Shown: positions 34,291 to 42,159 of the stretch, one piece after another | Position numbering within the stretch: the first letter of the stretch is position 1 | Layout: the number at the start of each line of letters is the position of its first letter | Source of the DNA: Arthrobacter sp. 18067 | Lineage (GTDB): Bacteria; Actinomycetota; Actinomycetes; Actinomycetales; Micrococcaceae | Direction: 5' to 3' | Assembly (NCBI RefSeq): GCF_902706295.1 | Contig: NZ_CACSJJ010000012.1 | Coordinates: forward strand, 1-64,000 | DNA: 64,000 nucleotides | Made by a program: the position numbers and the translations under genes | The notes under the pieces: model-generated | Databases searched by the model: none | Seen by the model: only the letters and a program-made list of their open reading frames with translations | What the model was told of the DNA's origin: nothing

Positions 34291-34801
34291 GCTGCCCGCT
34301 CCTGCGCCGGCGCGGATTGCGGGGCCAGAGGACCCACGTCACCAGCCCGGACACAGCAATAGTTGTGGCGCCGAGGACCACCGGGTTGGCGGCCGCGGAC
34401 AGTGGCTGGGCGAGCCCCGGTACCGACCAGAGGACCAGCCGGACCTTCTCCACCACATAGGGTGCCGGATCCGCTTCGGTGTTGGCATCACCCTTCATGG
34501 TGATGGTTCGCGCAGATCCGTCCGCAGGCTCCACCGTTTGGACCCTGTGCGTGATGGGCAGCTTCCCCGGCCTGTCCACGGTTACGACGTCGCCTGTGTT
34601 GATCTCCCTGGCAGGGATTTCACGGACCACCGCGAGCGAGCCCGCCGGAATCCCGGGCGACATCGACCCCGTCTTGAACATGATCAGCGAGATGTTGAAC
34701 AGCAGTGCGCAGATCACCGCAAGGATGCACACAGCCCCGCCTGCGGCCGCGATGTTCAACAGGATTTCCCGCAGCCGGCCGCGGAACGGGCGGCGGCTCA
34801 T
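34277..34801 (-). CDS. sipW: SipW-type signal peptidase I
   Basis: 174 residues from ATG 34801, overlapping the previous gene by ATGA; the frame continues far upstream, but as the complement of that gene. Membrane segments at about 12-38 and 132-160. Catalytic Ser in TGSMSPGIPAGS (about 46) and, instead of the usual bacterial Lys, a His in PITHRV (about 85): the Ser/His dyad of the SipW/endoplasmic-reticulum type. KGDANTEADPAPY is the conserved GDxN box. SipW removes the signal peptides of TasA/camelysin-like proteins. It lies between two genes with SipW-type signals and a LAxTG protein, so its substrates are probably encoded next to it. Confidence 0.9.
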   Translation of the reverse strand: MSRRPFRGRLREILLNIAAAGGAVCILAVICALLFNISLIMFKTGSMSPGIPAGSLAVVREIPAREINTGDVVTVDRPGKLPITHRVQTVEPADGSARTITMKGDANTEADPAPYVVEKVRLVLWSVPGLAQPLSAAANPVVLGATTIAVSGLVTWVLWPRNPRRRRSGQHVAA

Positions 34802-35457
34802 GAGCTTGAGGTGGCAGTAAATTGCCAGGTTGCGGTGGCGGTCTGGCCCTGCAGGGCATTGTTTGCACCAAGGGGAAGGGTGACCTCGAAGCAGAACTGC
34901 GTCGGAGCCCCGGGCAGCGTCGCTGATGCGGCGGCCAGGGGATTTACGACGCCGGCCGCCTGCCCTTGCGTGAACGGCTTTGCTCCGTCGCTGCCCACCA
35001 CGAACGTTGGCGTCCCGGTAAACGACGACGCGTCGCACGTGGCCGACCGGACCACGCGGTATCGGAGTGCCGCCCCCAGGTCCGCGTTTCCGGTGCCGCT
35101 GCTGGTCACCACCGGAACCCCGAGGACCACCTCGCCGGCAACCGAGGTAGCTTTGGTCCGTATGGCGAACGGCGCATAGGCCACAGTGCCAGGGCTCATC
35201 GCGGCAGCGGCGAACACCAGAGTGCCGCCCGGGGACACGTCGTTGGTGTTCCATGCGCCTGCGGCGCTGTACGGCTTGGTGACATTGGATTCCGTTTGGA
35301 AAACGCTCGCCCCGAAGGAGCCACCGGCGAAGTCGCTGTCAGTCCAGGACGCCAGGGTCACGGAGCTGCCGAGCCCCAGCACCAACGCCCCGGCGAGGAT
35401 CGCACGGACGCGGAGGACAACCGCACCGTGCTTGGTCTTGGCTTGTCGACGGCCCAT
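34798..35457 (-). CDS. SipW-dependent secreted protein
   Basis: 219 residues. The N-terminus RVRAILAGALVLGLGSSVTLASWTDSDFAGGSFGASVF is the SipW-dependent signal: basic start, hydrophobic helix, then A-S-W-T-D-S-D-F and G-G-S-F. The mature part is beta-rich, with two cysteines (about 139 and 193), and ends in a Thr/Ser-rich strand (ATATWQFTATSSS) like those of TasA-type subunits. It overlaps the sipW start by four bases and follows a sequence-related gene after three bases. Likely an extracellular fibre or surface subunit; function inferred from family and context. Confidence 0.82.
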   Translation of the reverse strand: MGRRQAKTKHGAVVLRVRAILAGALVLGLGSSVTLASWTDSDFAGGSFGASVFQTESNVTKPYSAAGAWNTNDVSPGGTLVFAAAAMSPGTVAYAPFAIRTKATSVAGEVVLGVPVVTSSGTGNADLGAALRYRVVRSATCDASSFTGTPTFVVGSDGAKPFTQGQAAGVVNPLAAASATLPGAPTQFCFEVTLPLGANNALQGQTATATWQFTATSSS

Positions 35458-35460
35458 GGA

Positions 35461-36078
35461 TCACTGCGATTGCGCGGCGAATTCCCAGGTGGTGGTCCCG
35501 GTTTGGGATTGGACGAGGTCATCGTCGGCCGTGATCCGGAAGCACAGGTTCACTGGATCGCCCGGATTGGTGCCCGCTCCCTGCGTCAGCGCAAACGTGA
35601 CACTGCCCGGCGTCGTGCCCAGTACCTGTCCGGCTGCCACCAACGTTGTGTCCACCGGTTCAGCGCACCCAAAATCCGTCGATTGCGTGAGGGAGTACGT
35701 GAGGCCGGTCAGTGCACCCGTCGATGCTTCAGTTGAGACCGTGACCGTGGCGTCGTTGGTGGTGGCGTCATCCAGCCTGACCGCGAAGGGGGCCGTGACC
35801 ACGTCCCCGGGTGAGAGGTTGGACGGCGTGGCAGTGAAGCCAAGCGTTGCCGGCGCCGTCACCGGGTTCTCTCCGAACGCGGCGCCGTCCGTGCTGCCCT
35901 CAAGGTTGAACGCACCGGCGGTGAAGGTACCTTGGGCAAATTCGGAGTCATTCCATGCTGCCAAGGTAATGGCAGCCCCTACTCCCAGTACCAGGCCACC
36001 AGCCAGGAAGGCGCGGACCTTGGGTGCCTTGCCATGACGCTGCCTTGTTTCCGGTGAAGCTACTTCATTTGCAACCAT
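35461..36078 (-). CDS. SipW-dependent secreted protein
   Basis: 205 residues from ATG 36078; a longer in-frame reading to 36159 lacks a ribosome site. The signal KVRAFLAGGLVLGVGAAITLAAWNDSEFAQGTFTAGAFNL parallels that of the next gene (RVRAILAGALVLGLG...ASWTDSDFAGGSF), so the two are paralogues. A beta-rich mature part has two cysteines (about 140 and 182) and ends TGTTTWEFAAQSQ. First gene of the five-gene unit; its promoter must lie in 36079-36189. Acidic mature region. Likely an extracellular structural subunit. Confidence 0.82.
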   Translation of the reverse strand: MVANEVASPETRQRHGKAPKVRAFLAGGLVLGVGAAITLAAWNDSEFAQGTFTAGAFNLEGSTDGAAFGENPVTAPATLGFTATPSNLSPGDVVTAPFAVRLDDATTNDATVTVSTEASTGALTGLTYSLTQSTDFGCAEPVDTTLVAAGQVLGTTPGSVTFALTQGAGTNPGDPVNLCFRITADDDLVQSQTGTTTWEFAAQSQ

Positions 36079-36189
36079 TGTTCCCCCGAGATGAGTGTTG
36101 GCGCGTGACGGGTCGCCAAATGACTCCCCTTCCAACCCATCATCTACTCGGACGGACATCAGCAGCCCTGACCGGCACTTAAGGGTTAA

Positions 36190-36528
36190 TCACTCACCGG
36201 CCACGAACTGCAGCGCAGCTTCGGCGAACGCGGGCCACTCTTCGTTGGAGGAAAAGGGTACTTCAACCCAGTCCTTGAACGGGCGCTTCATTCCTGACGG
36301 ATCAAACAACACCGCGCCCGGCAGCTCAAGCGCACGGGCGTGCTCCGCGGTGTCCCGGCCGAGTTTGAAGACCACCTTGTCGCCGTTCAAACAGGCCAAC
36401 GCCTTCTTGTTCAGCATGAGCGAATTGGCCCCGAACATCTTTCCCATGACGACGCCGGCCGCGGCAAGTTCTGCGCCCAAGCCCTCAAAAGCGGAAACGG
36501 CGGCAGCCGACGGTTCTTGTTTCTCCAT
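36190..36528 (-). CDS. TfoX/Sxy N-terminal domain protein
   Basis: 112 residues from ATG 36528 (MEKQEPSAAAV); the frame is open much further upstream but without start signals. VVMGKMFGANSLMLNKKALACLNGDKVVFKLG matches the TfoX N-terminal domain, here as a stand-alone protein. In gamma-proteobacteria TfoX/Sxy regulates competence; in actinobacteria the role of single-domain members is unknown. Divergent from the next gene across 242 bases that contain no other gene or obvious operator. Confidence 0.8.
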   Translation of the reverse strand: MEKQEPSAAAVSAFEGLGAELAAAGVVMGKMFGANSLMLNKKALACLNGDKVVFKLGRDTAEHARALELPGAVLFDPSGMKRPFKDWVEVPFSSNEEWPAFAEAALQFVAGE

Positions 36529-36770
36529 ATGCCGCATCATGCACGACCCCGCGGGCCGTCGTCGAGACTTGACCGCCGCCGTCGAGATACCCGCCACGTT
36601 TCCGGGCAACACGCCGCGTCGCATTTCGGGGCGCGCCGGGACAGGCCCCGTTAACCCCCATAGTCCGGTAAGGTTAGTTAGCCCCCAACAGCACCCTTTG
36701 AGGTTCGGCTGCGGCATGCCCGCGGCCCCTTGGAATGGTGCGCTGTAACACCTAGGAGACCTAACCCCTG

Positions 36771-37403
36771 ATGCAAGAACTGGCGACTGAATCACCCGAA
36801 GAAATCCTCTGGAACCGCCGCTACGAACCGCACATCGCCGAGGTCAACGAGTTGTGCGACTCCATCAAGGAGCAGAAGCCGGGCAGCGAGGTCCTTTACA
36901 TCGACCCCGCCCACAGCATGGATGACTGCCGCATCGTCAGCCTTTTCTCCAATCAGCGCACCAACACCGGCGAGGGTTTCATCACCCCGGGTGACGACGA
37001 AGCCGGCACCCGCATGCTCGGCATGCAGTGGCAGCTGGGCCTCCGCCCCGAGCTCATGATTCCGTGGAACGCGTACCCGTGGATCGAACCCACCGAGGAA
37101 CCGGGCAAGCTCACGCCGGCCAACATCACCGAAGGCCTCAAGCCTTTGCTGCGTCTCCTCCAGCTCCTCCCGCGCACCTCCGCACTGGTAGCACACGGCA
37201 ATGAGGCACACCGCCTCGCCGACCAGCTCATGAAGGCTGCTCCGGCCAGCATCGCCCGCCGCGGGTTCAAGACCTTCAAGGTCCGCTCGCTCGGTGGCCG
37301 CTCCTTCGCCGGCACTCCGGCACGCCAGCAGGAATACCTGGATGCCATCCACGGCGCCTACGCCGAGGCCATGGCACGCACGGGCATCCCCCGCAAGGCC
37401 TAG
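36771..37403 (+). CDS. Conserved protein with uracil-DNA-glycosylase-like motifs
   Basis: 210 residues from ATG 36771; the nearest AGGAG is 12 bases upstream, longer than usual. I do not recognise the family with certainty. VLYIDPAHS (about 41-49) resembles motif I of the uracil-DNA-glycosylase fold, RPELMIPWNAYPWIEP (about 92-107) resembles its Asn/Trp-containing second motif, and TSALVAHGNEAHRLADQL resembles the glycine/His strand that ends the fold. No iron-sulfur cysteines are visible. A glycosylase-fold DNA repair protein is the best guess; a non-enzymatic homologue is equally possible. Soluble, followed by a repeat and a terminator. Confidence 0.6.
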   Translation: MQELATESPEEILWNRRYEPHIAEVNELCDSIKEQKPGSEVLYIDPAHSMDDCRIVSLFSNQRTNTGEGFITPGDDEAGTRMLGMQWQLGLRPELMIPWNAYPWIEPTEEPGKLTPANITEGLKPLLRLLQLLPRTSALVAHGNEAHRLADQLMKAAPASIARRGFKTFKVRSLGGRSFAGTPARQQEYLDAIHGAYAEAMARTGIPRKA

Positions 37404-37417
37404 CCGTACCCAACTGA

Positions 37418-37465
37418 GTCGCATTTGTGCGCGTTTTGAGCGCTCAATACGCGCACAAATGCGAC
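37418..37465. repeat. REP-like inverted repeat with GCGCACAAATGCGAC arms
   Basis: Seventeen-base perfect arms GTCGCATTTGTGCGCGT (37418-37434) and ACGCGCACAAATGCGAC (37449-37465) around a 14-base loop that contains GAGCGCTC. The flanks CCCAA and TTGGG are also complementary. Lies between a stop codon and a terminator; looks like a dispersed palindromic element. Confidence 0.75.
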
Positions 37466-37484
37466 CTACTTGGGCGAATTAGCG

Positions 37485-37524
37485 ACGACGGCGGCCCTCA
37501 CCTTTTGGTGGGGGCCGCCGTCGT
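37485..37524. terminator. GACGGCGG-stem terminator between convergent genes
   Basis: Arms ACGACGGCGGCCC (37485-37497) and GGGCCGCCGTCGT (37512-37524), loop TCACCTTTTGGTGG with its own partial pairing. Lies between the 36771 gene and the siderophore-binding gene. Confidence 0.8.
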
Positions 37525-37555
37525 ACGTTGGGGTGCTTGTTTTGGAGTGGAGGCG

Positions 37556-38563
37556 TTAGCCGACCAGCATGCTCCGGAGGTCCTTGAGGATCAGCTGGGC
37601 GCCGGTGGGGCCGAGGCCGAGGAACCAGACGTCGTCGCTGACGGCCTTGGCCTGGCCGGCTTTGACGGCACCGAGCTTAGGCCAGACAGCGCCTTCAACC
37701 ACGGACGTTTCGCCGGTGGCAGCGGGGTCACCGTAGCTGCTGTAGAAGATCCAGTCTGCATCCCCTTGCTCGATGTTTTCGGCCGAAATCTCGGCGGCGA
37801 GTTCGTCAATATTCTGGTTCTCGGGACGGGCCAGGCCAGCGTCCTTCAGGATGACGCCGATCAGTGACTTGTTCGCATAGAGTCGGATCTTGCCCGGCAG
37901 GAAGCGGACCAGCGAGATTTTGGGATCGCCCTTGACGTCTGCCTTGAGGGCGTCCGCTTCCGTTTGGTAGTCGTTCAAGGCCTTGACGGCTTTGTCTTCC
38001 TCGCCCAAGGACTTGCCCACCAGGAGGAAGTTCTCCTTCCACGGGAAGCCGGGGCGGATGCTGAAGACTGTGGGAGCAATGGCGGACAGTTGCTTGTACA
38101 GTTTGTCGGCGCGGAGCTGGCTGCCCAGGATGAGGTCCGGCTTCAGCGCAGCGATTGCTTCGAGGTTCAGGTCCTGGATGGTGCCAACCGAAGCCACATC
38201 CTTGACCTTGTCAGCCAAGTACGTGGGGACAGGGTTGGCGCCTTCGGTGGTGGCCATCCCTACCGGCGTGATGCCGAGGGTCACGACGTCGTCCAGCTCG
38301 CCGGTGTCGAGGACCACCACGCGTGTGGGCTTCTTCTCCAAGGTGGTCTCACCGTTGGCGTGCTTCAGGGTACGCGGGAAAACGCCGGGGGCGGCGTCCG
38401 TGCCGAGCTTGGCCGTTTCCTGGTCCGCAGTAGTGAACTTGGATCCGCCCGTTGCAACATCCGCGTTGCCGGCACTGGAGCCCGAGCCACCACTGGCGCC
38501 GCAGCCCGCAAGGAGGCCAGCTACCAAGGCGACTCCGGCCACCTTCATGGAAAGCTTGCGCAT
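37556..38563 (-). CDS. Iron-siderophore ABC transporter, substrate-binding lipoprotein
   Basis: 335 residues from ATG 38563 (MRKLSMKVAG), supported by TAAGG eight bases upstream; a GTG at 38608 abuts the iron box and is less likely. Lipoprotein signal with LLAGC, lipid-anchored Cys at about 21. The FecB/FhuD-type binding fold is seen in KKPTRVVVLDTGELDDVVTLGITPVGM and LNLEAIAALKPDLILGSQ. It captures ferric siderophore outside the membrane and delivers it to the two FecCD permeases encoded divergently. An IdeR/DmdR-like iron box (38608-38626) between the units predicts repression by iron. Confidence 0.9.
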   Translation of the reverse strand: MRKLSMKVAGVALVAGLLAGCGASGGSGSSAGNADVATGGSKFTTADQETAKLGTDAAPGVFPRTLKHANGETTLEKKPTRVVVLDTGELDDVVTLGITPVGMATTEGANPVPTYLADKVKDVASVGTIQDLNLEAIAALKPDLILGSQLRADKLYKQLSAIAPTVFSIRPGFPWKENFLLVGKSLGEEDKAVKALNDYQTEADALKADVKGDPKISLVRFLPGKIRLYANKSLIGVILKDAGLARPENQNIDELAAEISAENIEQGDADWIFYSSYGDPAATGETSVVEGAVWPKLGAVKAGQAKAVSDDVWFLGLGPTGAQLILKDLRSMLVG

Positions 38564-38607
38564 GCGGGAAGCCTTACGCGGCTGTACTTCAAAATCGTCA
38601 TTTTTCA

Positions 38608-38626
38608 CTGGGTAAGGCTAACCTAA
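38608..38626. promoter_or_regulatory. Iron box (IdeR/DmdR/DtxR-type)
   Basis: CTGGGTAAGGCTAACCTAA matches 16 of 19 positions of the DtxR-family consensus TTAGGTTAGGCTAACCTAA. It lies between the divergent binding-protein and permease genes, so iron-loaded regulator would shut both. Confidence 0.8.
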
Positions 38627-38731
38627 TTAAGGCACACTTCCGTGACGTTGTGACGACAGTCACGGGATCGCCCCCTATTACCGCCCCACCTCTCCGGAAT
38701 GGTCCCCTGCTGTGTCCCACATGACGGCGCT

Positions 38732-39790
38732 ATGTCCCAAGTAGCCGCTCCCGCCCTTCCGGCTGCCGGCGCGGTGCCGCGTTCCGGCGTCGTCAATAAA
38801 TCCCGCTGGCGGATCGTCTTCCTGGCCCTTGCCGCGGCGGTACTCCTGGGTGCCGTGATGTTGAGCCTGGGCGTCGGGGCGAAGTTCATCCCGGCTGCCA
38901 CCGTCCTGGAAGCGTTCACCAACCCACAGGACACGGCAGATCACGCGATCATTCTGGAAAGCCGCCTGCCGCGTACCTTGATGGGGATCGCCGTCGGAGT
39001 CGCCCTGGGTGTGGCCGGCGCGCTGATCCAGGCGATCACGCGGAATCCGCTGGCAGATCCTGGCATCCTGGGCGTCAACGCCGGCGCATCCTTCGCGATC
39101 GTGCTGGCGATCGGCGTCTTCGGCGTTGGTTCCCTGAGCGGCTACATCTGGTTCGCGTTTGCCGGCGCCATCCTCACAACGGCGGCCGTGTACTTGATCG
39201 GCACTTCCGGTAGAAACGTGGTGAATCCGATCCGGCTGACGCTGGCCGGAGTGGCCTTGGGCGCGGTGCTCACCGGCATTGGATCCGGGCTCACGCTCCT
39301 GAATCCGAAAGCTTTTGACCACCTGCGCTCGTGGAGCATCGGCTCACTGGACACGCGCAGCATGGAGTCGGTCCTGACTGTGGCGCCGTTCATGGGCGCG
39401 GGCCTGCTGGTGGCGTTGTTCTGCGTCCGCGGACTCAATGCCGTGGCGCTGGGCGACGACCTCGCCACCTCCCTGGGCGCCAACGTCAACCGCACGCGCA
39501 TCCTGGGGATTATTTCCATCACCCTCCTGAGCGGCGCAGCAACGGCCGGTGCCGGAGCCATCGGATTCGTGGGGCTCATGATTCCGCACGTGGCCCGGTG
39601 GATCGTGGGCCCGGACCAGCGGTGGATCCTGGCCACCACCGTGGTGCTCTCCCCCATCCTGCTGCTGGTGTCCGACGTCGTTGGCAGGGTTGCCGCACCC
39701 GGTGAGCTCCAAGTGGGAGTGGTGACCGCGTTCATCGGTGCTCCCGTGCTGATCGCGTTGGCGCGGCGCCGGAAGGTGAGCGGACTATGA
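38732..39790 (+). CDS. Iron-siderophore ABC transporter permease (FecCD family)
   Basis: 352 residues from ATG 38732 (MSQVAAPALP); an in-frame ATG at 38699 adds 11 residues, and neither has a good ribosome site, so the start is uncertain. About nine to ten hydrophobic segments. Seen: SRLPRTLMGIAVGVALGVAGALIQAITRNPLADPGILGVNAGAS, the FecCD signature, and GAIGFVGLMIPHVARWIVGPDQR, the cytoplasmic coupling loop that contacts the ATPase. First gene of the permease-permease-ATPase operon; overlaps the next by ATGA. Imports ferric siderophore. Confidence 0.9.
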   Translation: MSQVAAPALPAAGAVPRSGVVNKSRWRIVFLALAAAVLLGAVMLSLGVGAKFIPAATVLEAFTNPQDTADHAIILESRLPRTLMGIAVGVALGVAGALIQAITRNPLADPGILGVNAGASFAIVLAIGVFGVGSLSGYIWFAFAGAILTTAAVYLIGTSGRNVVNPIRLTLAGVALGAVLTGIGSGLTLLNPKAFDHLRSWSIGSLDTRSMESVLTVAPFMGAGLLVALFCVRGLNAVALGDDLATSLGANVNRTRILGIISITLLSGAATAGAGAIGFVGLMIPHVARWIVGPDQRWILATTVVLSPILLLVSDVVGRVAAPGELQVGVVTAFIGAPVLIALARRRKVSGL

Positions 39791-40851
39791 GTCGCCTGGA
39801 CCCCGGGACTCGAGTGGACTTTGGCCGGCCCACCGTTCTGCTTCGCAACCGCTCGCTGAGCCTCCGGTTCGATGTCCGCAGCATCCTCGTCTGCATCCCG
39901 CTGCTCCTGGCCGCGCTTGCCGTGGCCGTGGTTTCACTGGCCACCGGCGACTACGACGTCACTGTGCAACAGGTCCTGCAAGCCTTCACCGGAGATGCCC
40001 CGGGACTTGCACAGACCATCGTCATGGAGTGGCGGCTCCCCCGTGTGCTGGCGGCGTTGGTGTTCGGTGCCGCCCTGGGCATGAGCGGCGGCATTTTCCA
40101 GTCCATGACCCGCAACCCTTTGGGCAGCCCGGACATCATCGGCTTCAACACAGGCGCCTACACTGGGGCGCTGATCGTGATGCTGACAGTTGGTGGCGGC
40201 TACCTTGGCATCGCAGCGGGCGCCCTTGTGGGTGGCGTCCTCACCGCTCTGGCCGTCTATTTGCTGGCTTACCGCCGCGGCTCCCAAGGCTTCCGGCTCA
40301 TCATCGTGGGCATCGGCATCAGCGCGATGCTGGCCGCCTTGAATCACTGGCTCATCCTGCAGGCCGAACTTGAAGCCGCCCTGGCGGCAGCCGTTTGGGG
40401 AGCCGGGTCCCTCAACGGCATCACGTGGGAGCAAGCGGCGCCTGCCGCCGTCGTGGTTGTTGTGGTTGGCTTGGCCACGCTGGCCGTGACGCGTCGGATG
40501 CAACTCCTGGAAATGGGCGACGACGCCGCACGCGCCTTGGGCGTCCGGGCGGAACCCACCCGTTTGTTGCTACTCATCCTGGGCGTGGCGCTCACTGCGG
40601 CTGTGACGGCAGTGGCCGGTCCCATCGCGTTCGTCGCCCTCGCCGCCCCGCAGTTGGCCCGTCGGCTCACCGGGAGCGCCGGCATCACCTTGGTTCCGTC
40701 CGCAGTGATGGGTGCCTTCCTGCTGGTGGCGAGCGACCTCGCCGCGCAACGCCTGTTCTCTCCGATCCAGCTCCCCGTCGGCGTTGTGACGGTATGCATC
40801 GGCGGTATCTACCTCGTCTGGCTGCTGGCCAGGGAAGCAAGGAAATCATGA
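39787..40851 (+). CDS. Iron-siderophore ABC transporter permease (FecCD family)
   Basis: 354 residues, overlapping the first permease by four bases and the ATPase gene by four. Seen: EWRLPRVLAALVFGAALGMSGGIFQSMTRNPLGSPDIIGFNTGAY, the FecCD signature, and GPIAFVALAAPQLARRLTGS, the coupling loop. Nine to ten membrane segments. It should form a heterodimer with the preceding permease; the separate coding of both halves resembles FepD/FepG or FecC/FecD. Confidence 0.9.
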   Translation: MSRLDPGTRVDFGRPTVLLRNRSLSLRFDVRSILVCIPLLLAALAVAVVSLATGDYDVTVQQVLQAFTGDAPGLAQTIVMEWRLPRVLAALVFGAALGMSGGIFQSMTRNPLGSPDIIGFNTGAYTGALIVMLTVGGGYLGIAAGALVGGVLTALAVYLLAYRRGSQGFRLIIVGIGISAMLAALNHWLILQAELEAALAAAVWGAGSLNGITWEQAAPAAVVVVVVGLATLAVTRRMQLLEMGDDAARALGVRAEPTRLLLLILGVALTAAVTAVAGPIAFVALAAPQLARRLTGSAGITLVPSAVMGAFLLVASDLAAQRLFSPIQLPVGVVTVCIGGIYLVWLLAREARKS

Positions 40852-41669
40852 TCCTCACTACTTCTGCTCCTCAGCTCCACGCCGAAGCCCTGACCATCGG
40901 CTACGAGCAACGCATCATCTCCGAGAACCTCAACGTGCGCATCCCCGAGGGAAAGTTCACCGTGATCGTGGGGCCCAACGCCTGCGGCAAGTCCACGCTC
41001 CTGCGCGCCCTCGCCCGGCTCATCAAGCCGCGCAGCGGACAGGTGCTGCTGGACGGCAAATCCGTGACCGCGCTGCCCGCGAAGGAACTCGCCCGGCGCC
41101 TCGGGCTGCTGCCGCAGTCCTCCATCGCACCCGACGGCATCACCGTGGCCGACCTCGTGGCACGAGGCCGGTACCCGCACCAGAAACTGCTGCGTCAATG
41201 GTCCGAGGCCGATGAAGTGGCCGTCGTGGAAGCCATGGATGCCACCGGCGTCGCCGCATTGTCCGGGCGGCTGGTTGACGAGCTCTCCGGCGGCCAGCGC
41301 CAGCGTGTGTGGGTGGCCATGGTTCTCGCCCAGCAGACGCCGCTGATGCTCCTGGACGAGCCCACCACGTTCCTTGATATCGCACACCAGATCGAACTGT
41401 TGGAACTCTTCCGCGAGCTCAACCTGGACAAGGGCCACACGCTGGTCGCAGTGCTGCACGACCTCAACCATGCCAGCCGCTACGCAGACCACATCATCGC
41501 CATGAAAGACGGCGTGGTAGTGGCCGAAGGGGCTCCCGCTGACGTGATCACCGAGTCCTTGGTGGAGGACGTGTTCGGCATGGCCTGCCAAATCATCGAC
41601 GACCCCGTGACGCACACGCCGCTGGTGGTCCCGCTCGGGCGACCCCGCCACGCAGCGGTCACGGACTAA
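40848..41669 (+). CDS. Iron-siderophore ABC transporter ATP-binding protein
   Basis: 273 residues from ATG 40848. Walker A GPNACGKST (42-50), Q-loop LGLLPQSS (86-93), ABC signature LSGGQ (146-150), Walker B LMLLDEP (166-172) and the H-loop His in VAVLHDLNHA: a complete nucleotide-binding subunit of the FepC/FecE type. A long upstream in-frame reading is an artefact of the permease gene. Third gene of the operon, followed by a strong bidirectional terminator. Confidence 0.93.
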   Translation: MILTTSAPQLHAEALTIGYEQRIISENLNVRIPEGKFTVIVGPNACGKSTLLRALARLIKPRSGQVLLDGKSVTALPAKELARRLGLLPQSSIAPDGITVADLVARGRYPHQKLLRQWSEADEVAVVEAMDATGVAALSGRLVDELSGGQRQRVWVAMVLAQQTPLMLLDEPTTFLDIAHQIELLELFRELNLDKGHTLVAVLHDLNHASRYADHIIAMKDGVVVAEGAPADVITESLVEDVFGMACQIIDDPVTHTPLVVPLGRPRHAAVTD

Positions 41670-41680
41670 CGCTATTAACG

Positions 41681-41720
41681 ACGACGGCGACCCTCGCCTT
41701 TTGGTGAGGGTCGCCGTCGT
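41681..41720. terminator. GACGGCGA-stem bidirectional terminator
   Basis: Fifteen-base perfect arms ACGACGGCGACCCTC (41681-41695) and GAGGGTCGCCGTCGT (41706-41720), loop GCCTTTTGGT. It separates the siderophore operon from the convergent DUF3151 gene. Confidence 0.85.
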
Positions 41721-41736
41721 TCATTGCTTTGATGCC

Positions 41737-42159
41737 TTAGCGGGCTTCGAGCGCTGCCTTGGCCTTGGGGTCCGAGTCGTTCAGGAACTTCTCGATCCGC
41801 TCCGGCTCTTCAGCCTCGCCGATAGCGGAGGCCGCACGGCCCAGCGCGTAGAGCGCACGCAGGAAGCCCTGGTTGGGCTCGTGCTCCCACGGGATGGGTC
41901 CGACGCCGCGCCACCCGTTGCGGCGCAGGGAATCCAGGCCGCGGTGGTAGCCGACACGGGCGTAGGCGTAGGACTCGATCGTCCGGCCTTCGGCCCAGGC
42001 TTCCTCCGCGAGGATGGCCCACAGCAGCGACGACGTGGGGTTCTTCTCCACGAGATCCAACGCTTCCTTGCCGAGAGCCAGGTGCTGGTAGATCTCGGTT
42101 TCGGCGGGCAGGAGCGTGGGCTCCGGCCCCATCAGGTTCTTCCGGAATTCGTCCGACAT
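41737..42159 (-). CDS. DUF3151 family protein
   Basis: 140 residues from ATG 42159, whose first base is the last of the fbaA stop codon (TAATG). MSDEFRKNLMGPEPTLLPAETEIYQHLALGKEALDLVEKNPTSSLLWAILAEEAW is typical of the actinobacterial DUF3151 family: helical, cytosolic, tetratricopeptide-like in appearance. GWRGVGPIPWEHEPNQGFLRALYALGRAA is well conserved. Function unknown. Translationally coupled to class II aldolase, an association I expect to be common in actinobacteria. Confidence 0.88.
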   Translation of the reverse strand: MSDEFRKNLMGPEPTLLPAETEIYQHLALGKEALDLVEKNPTSSLLWAILAEEAWAEGRTIESYAYARVGYHRGLDSLRRNGWRGVGPIPWEHEPNQGFLRALYALGRAASAIGEAEEPERIEKFLNDSDPKAKAALEAR

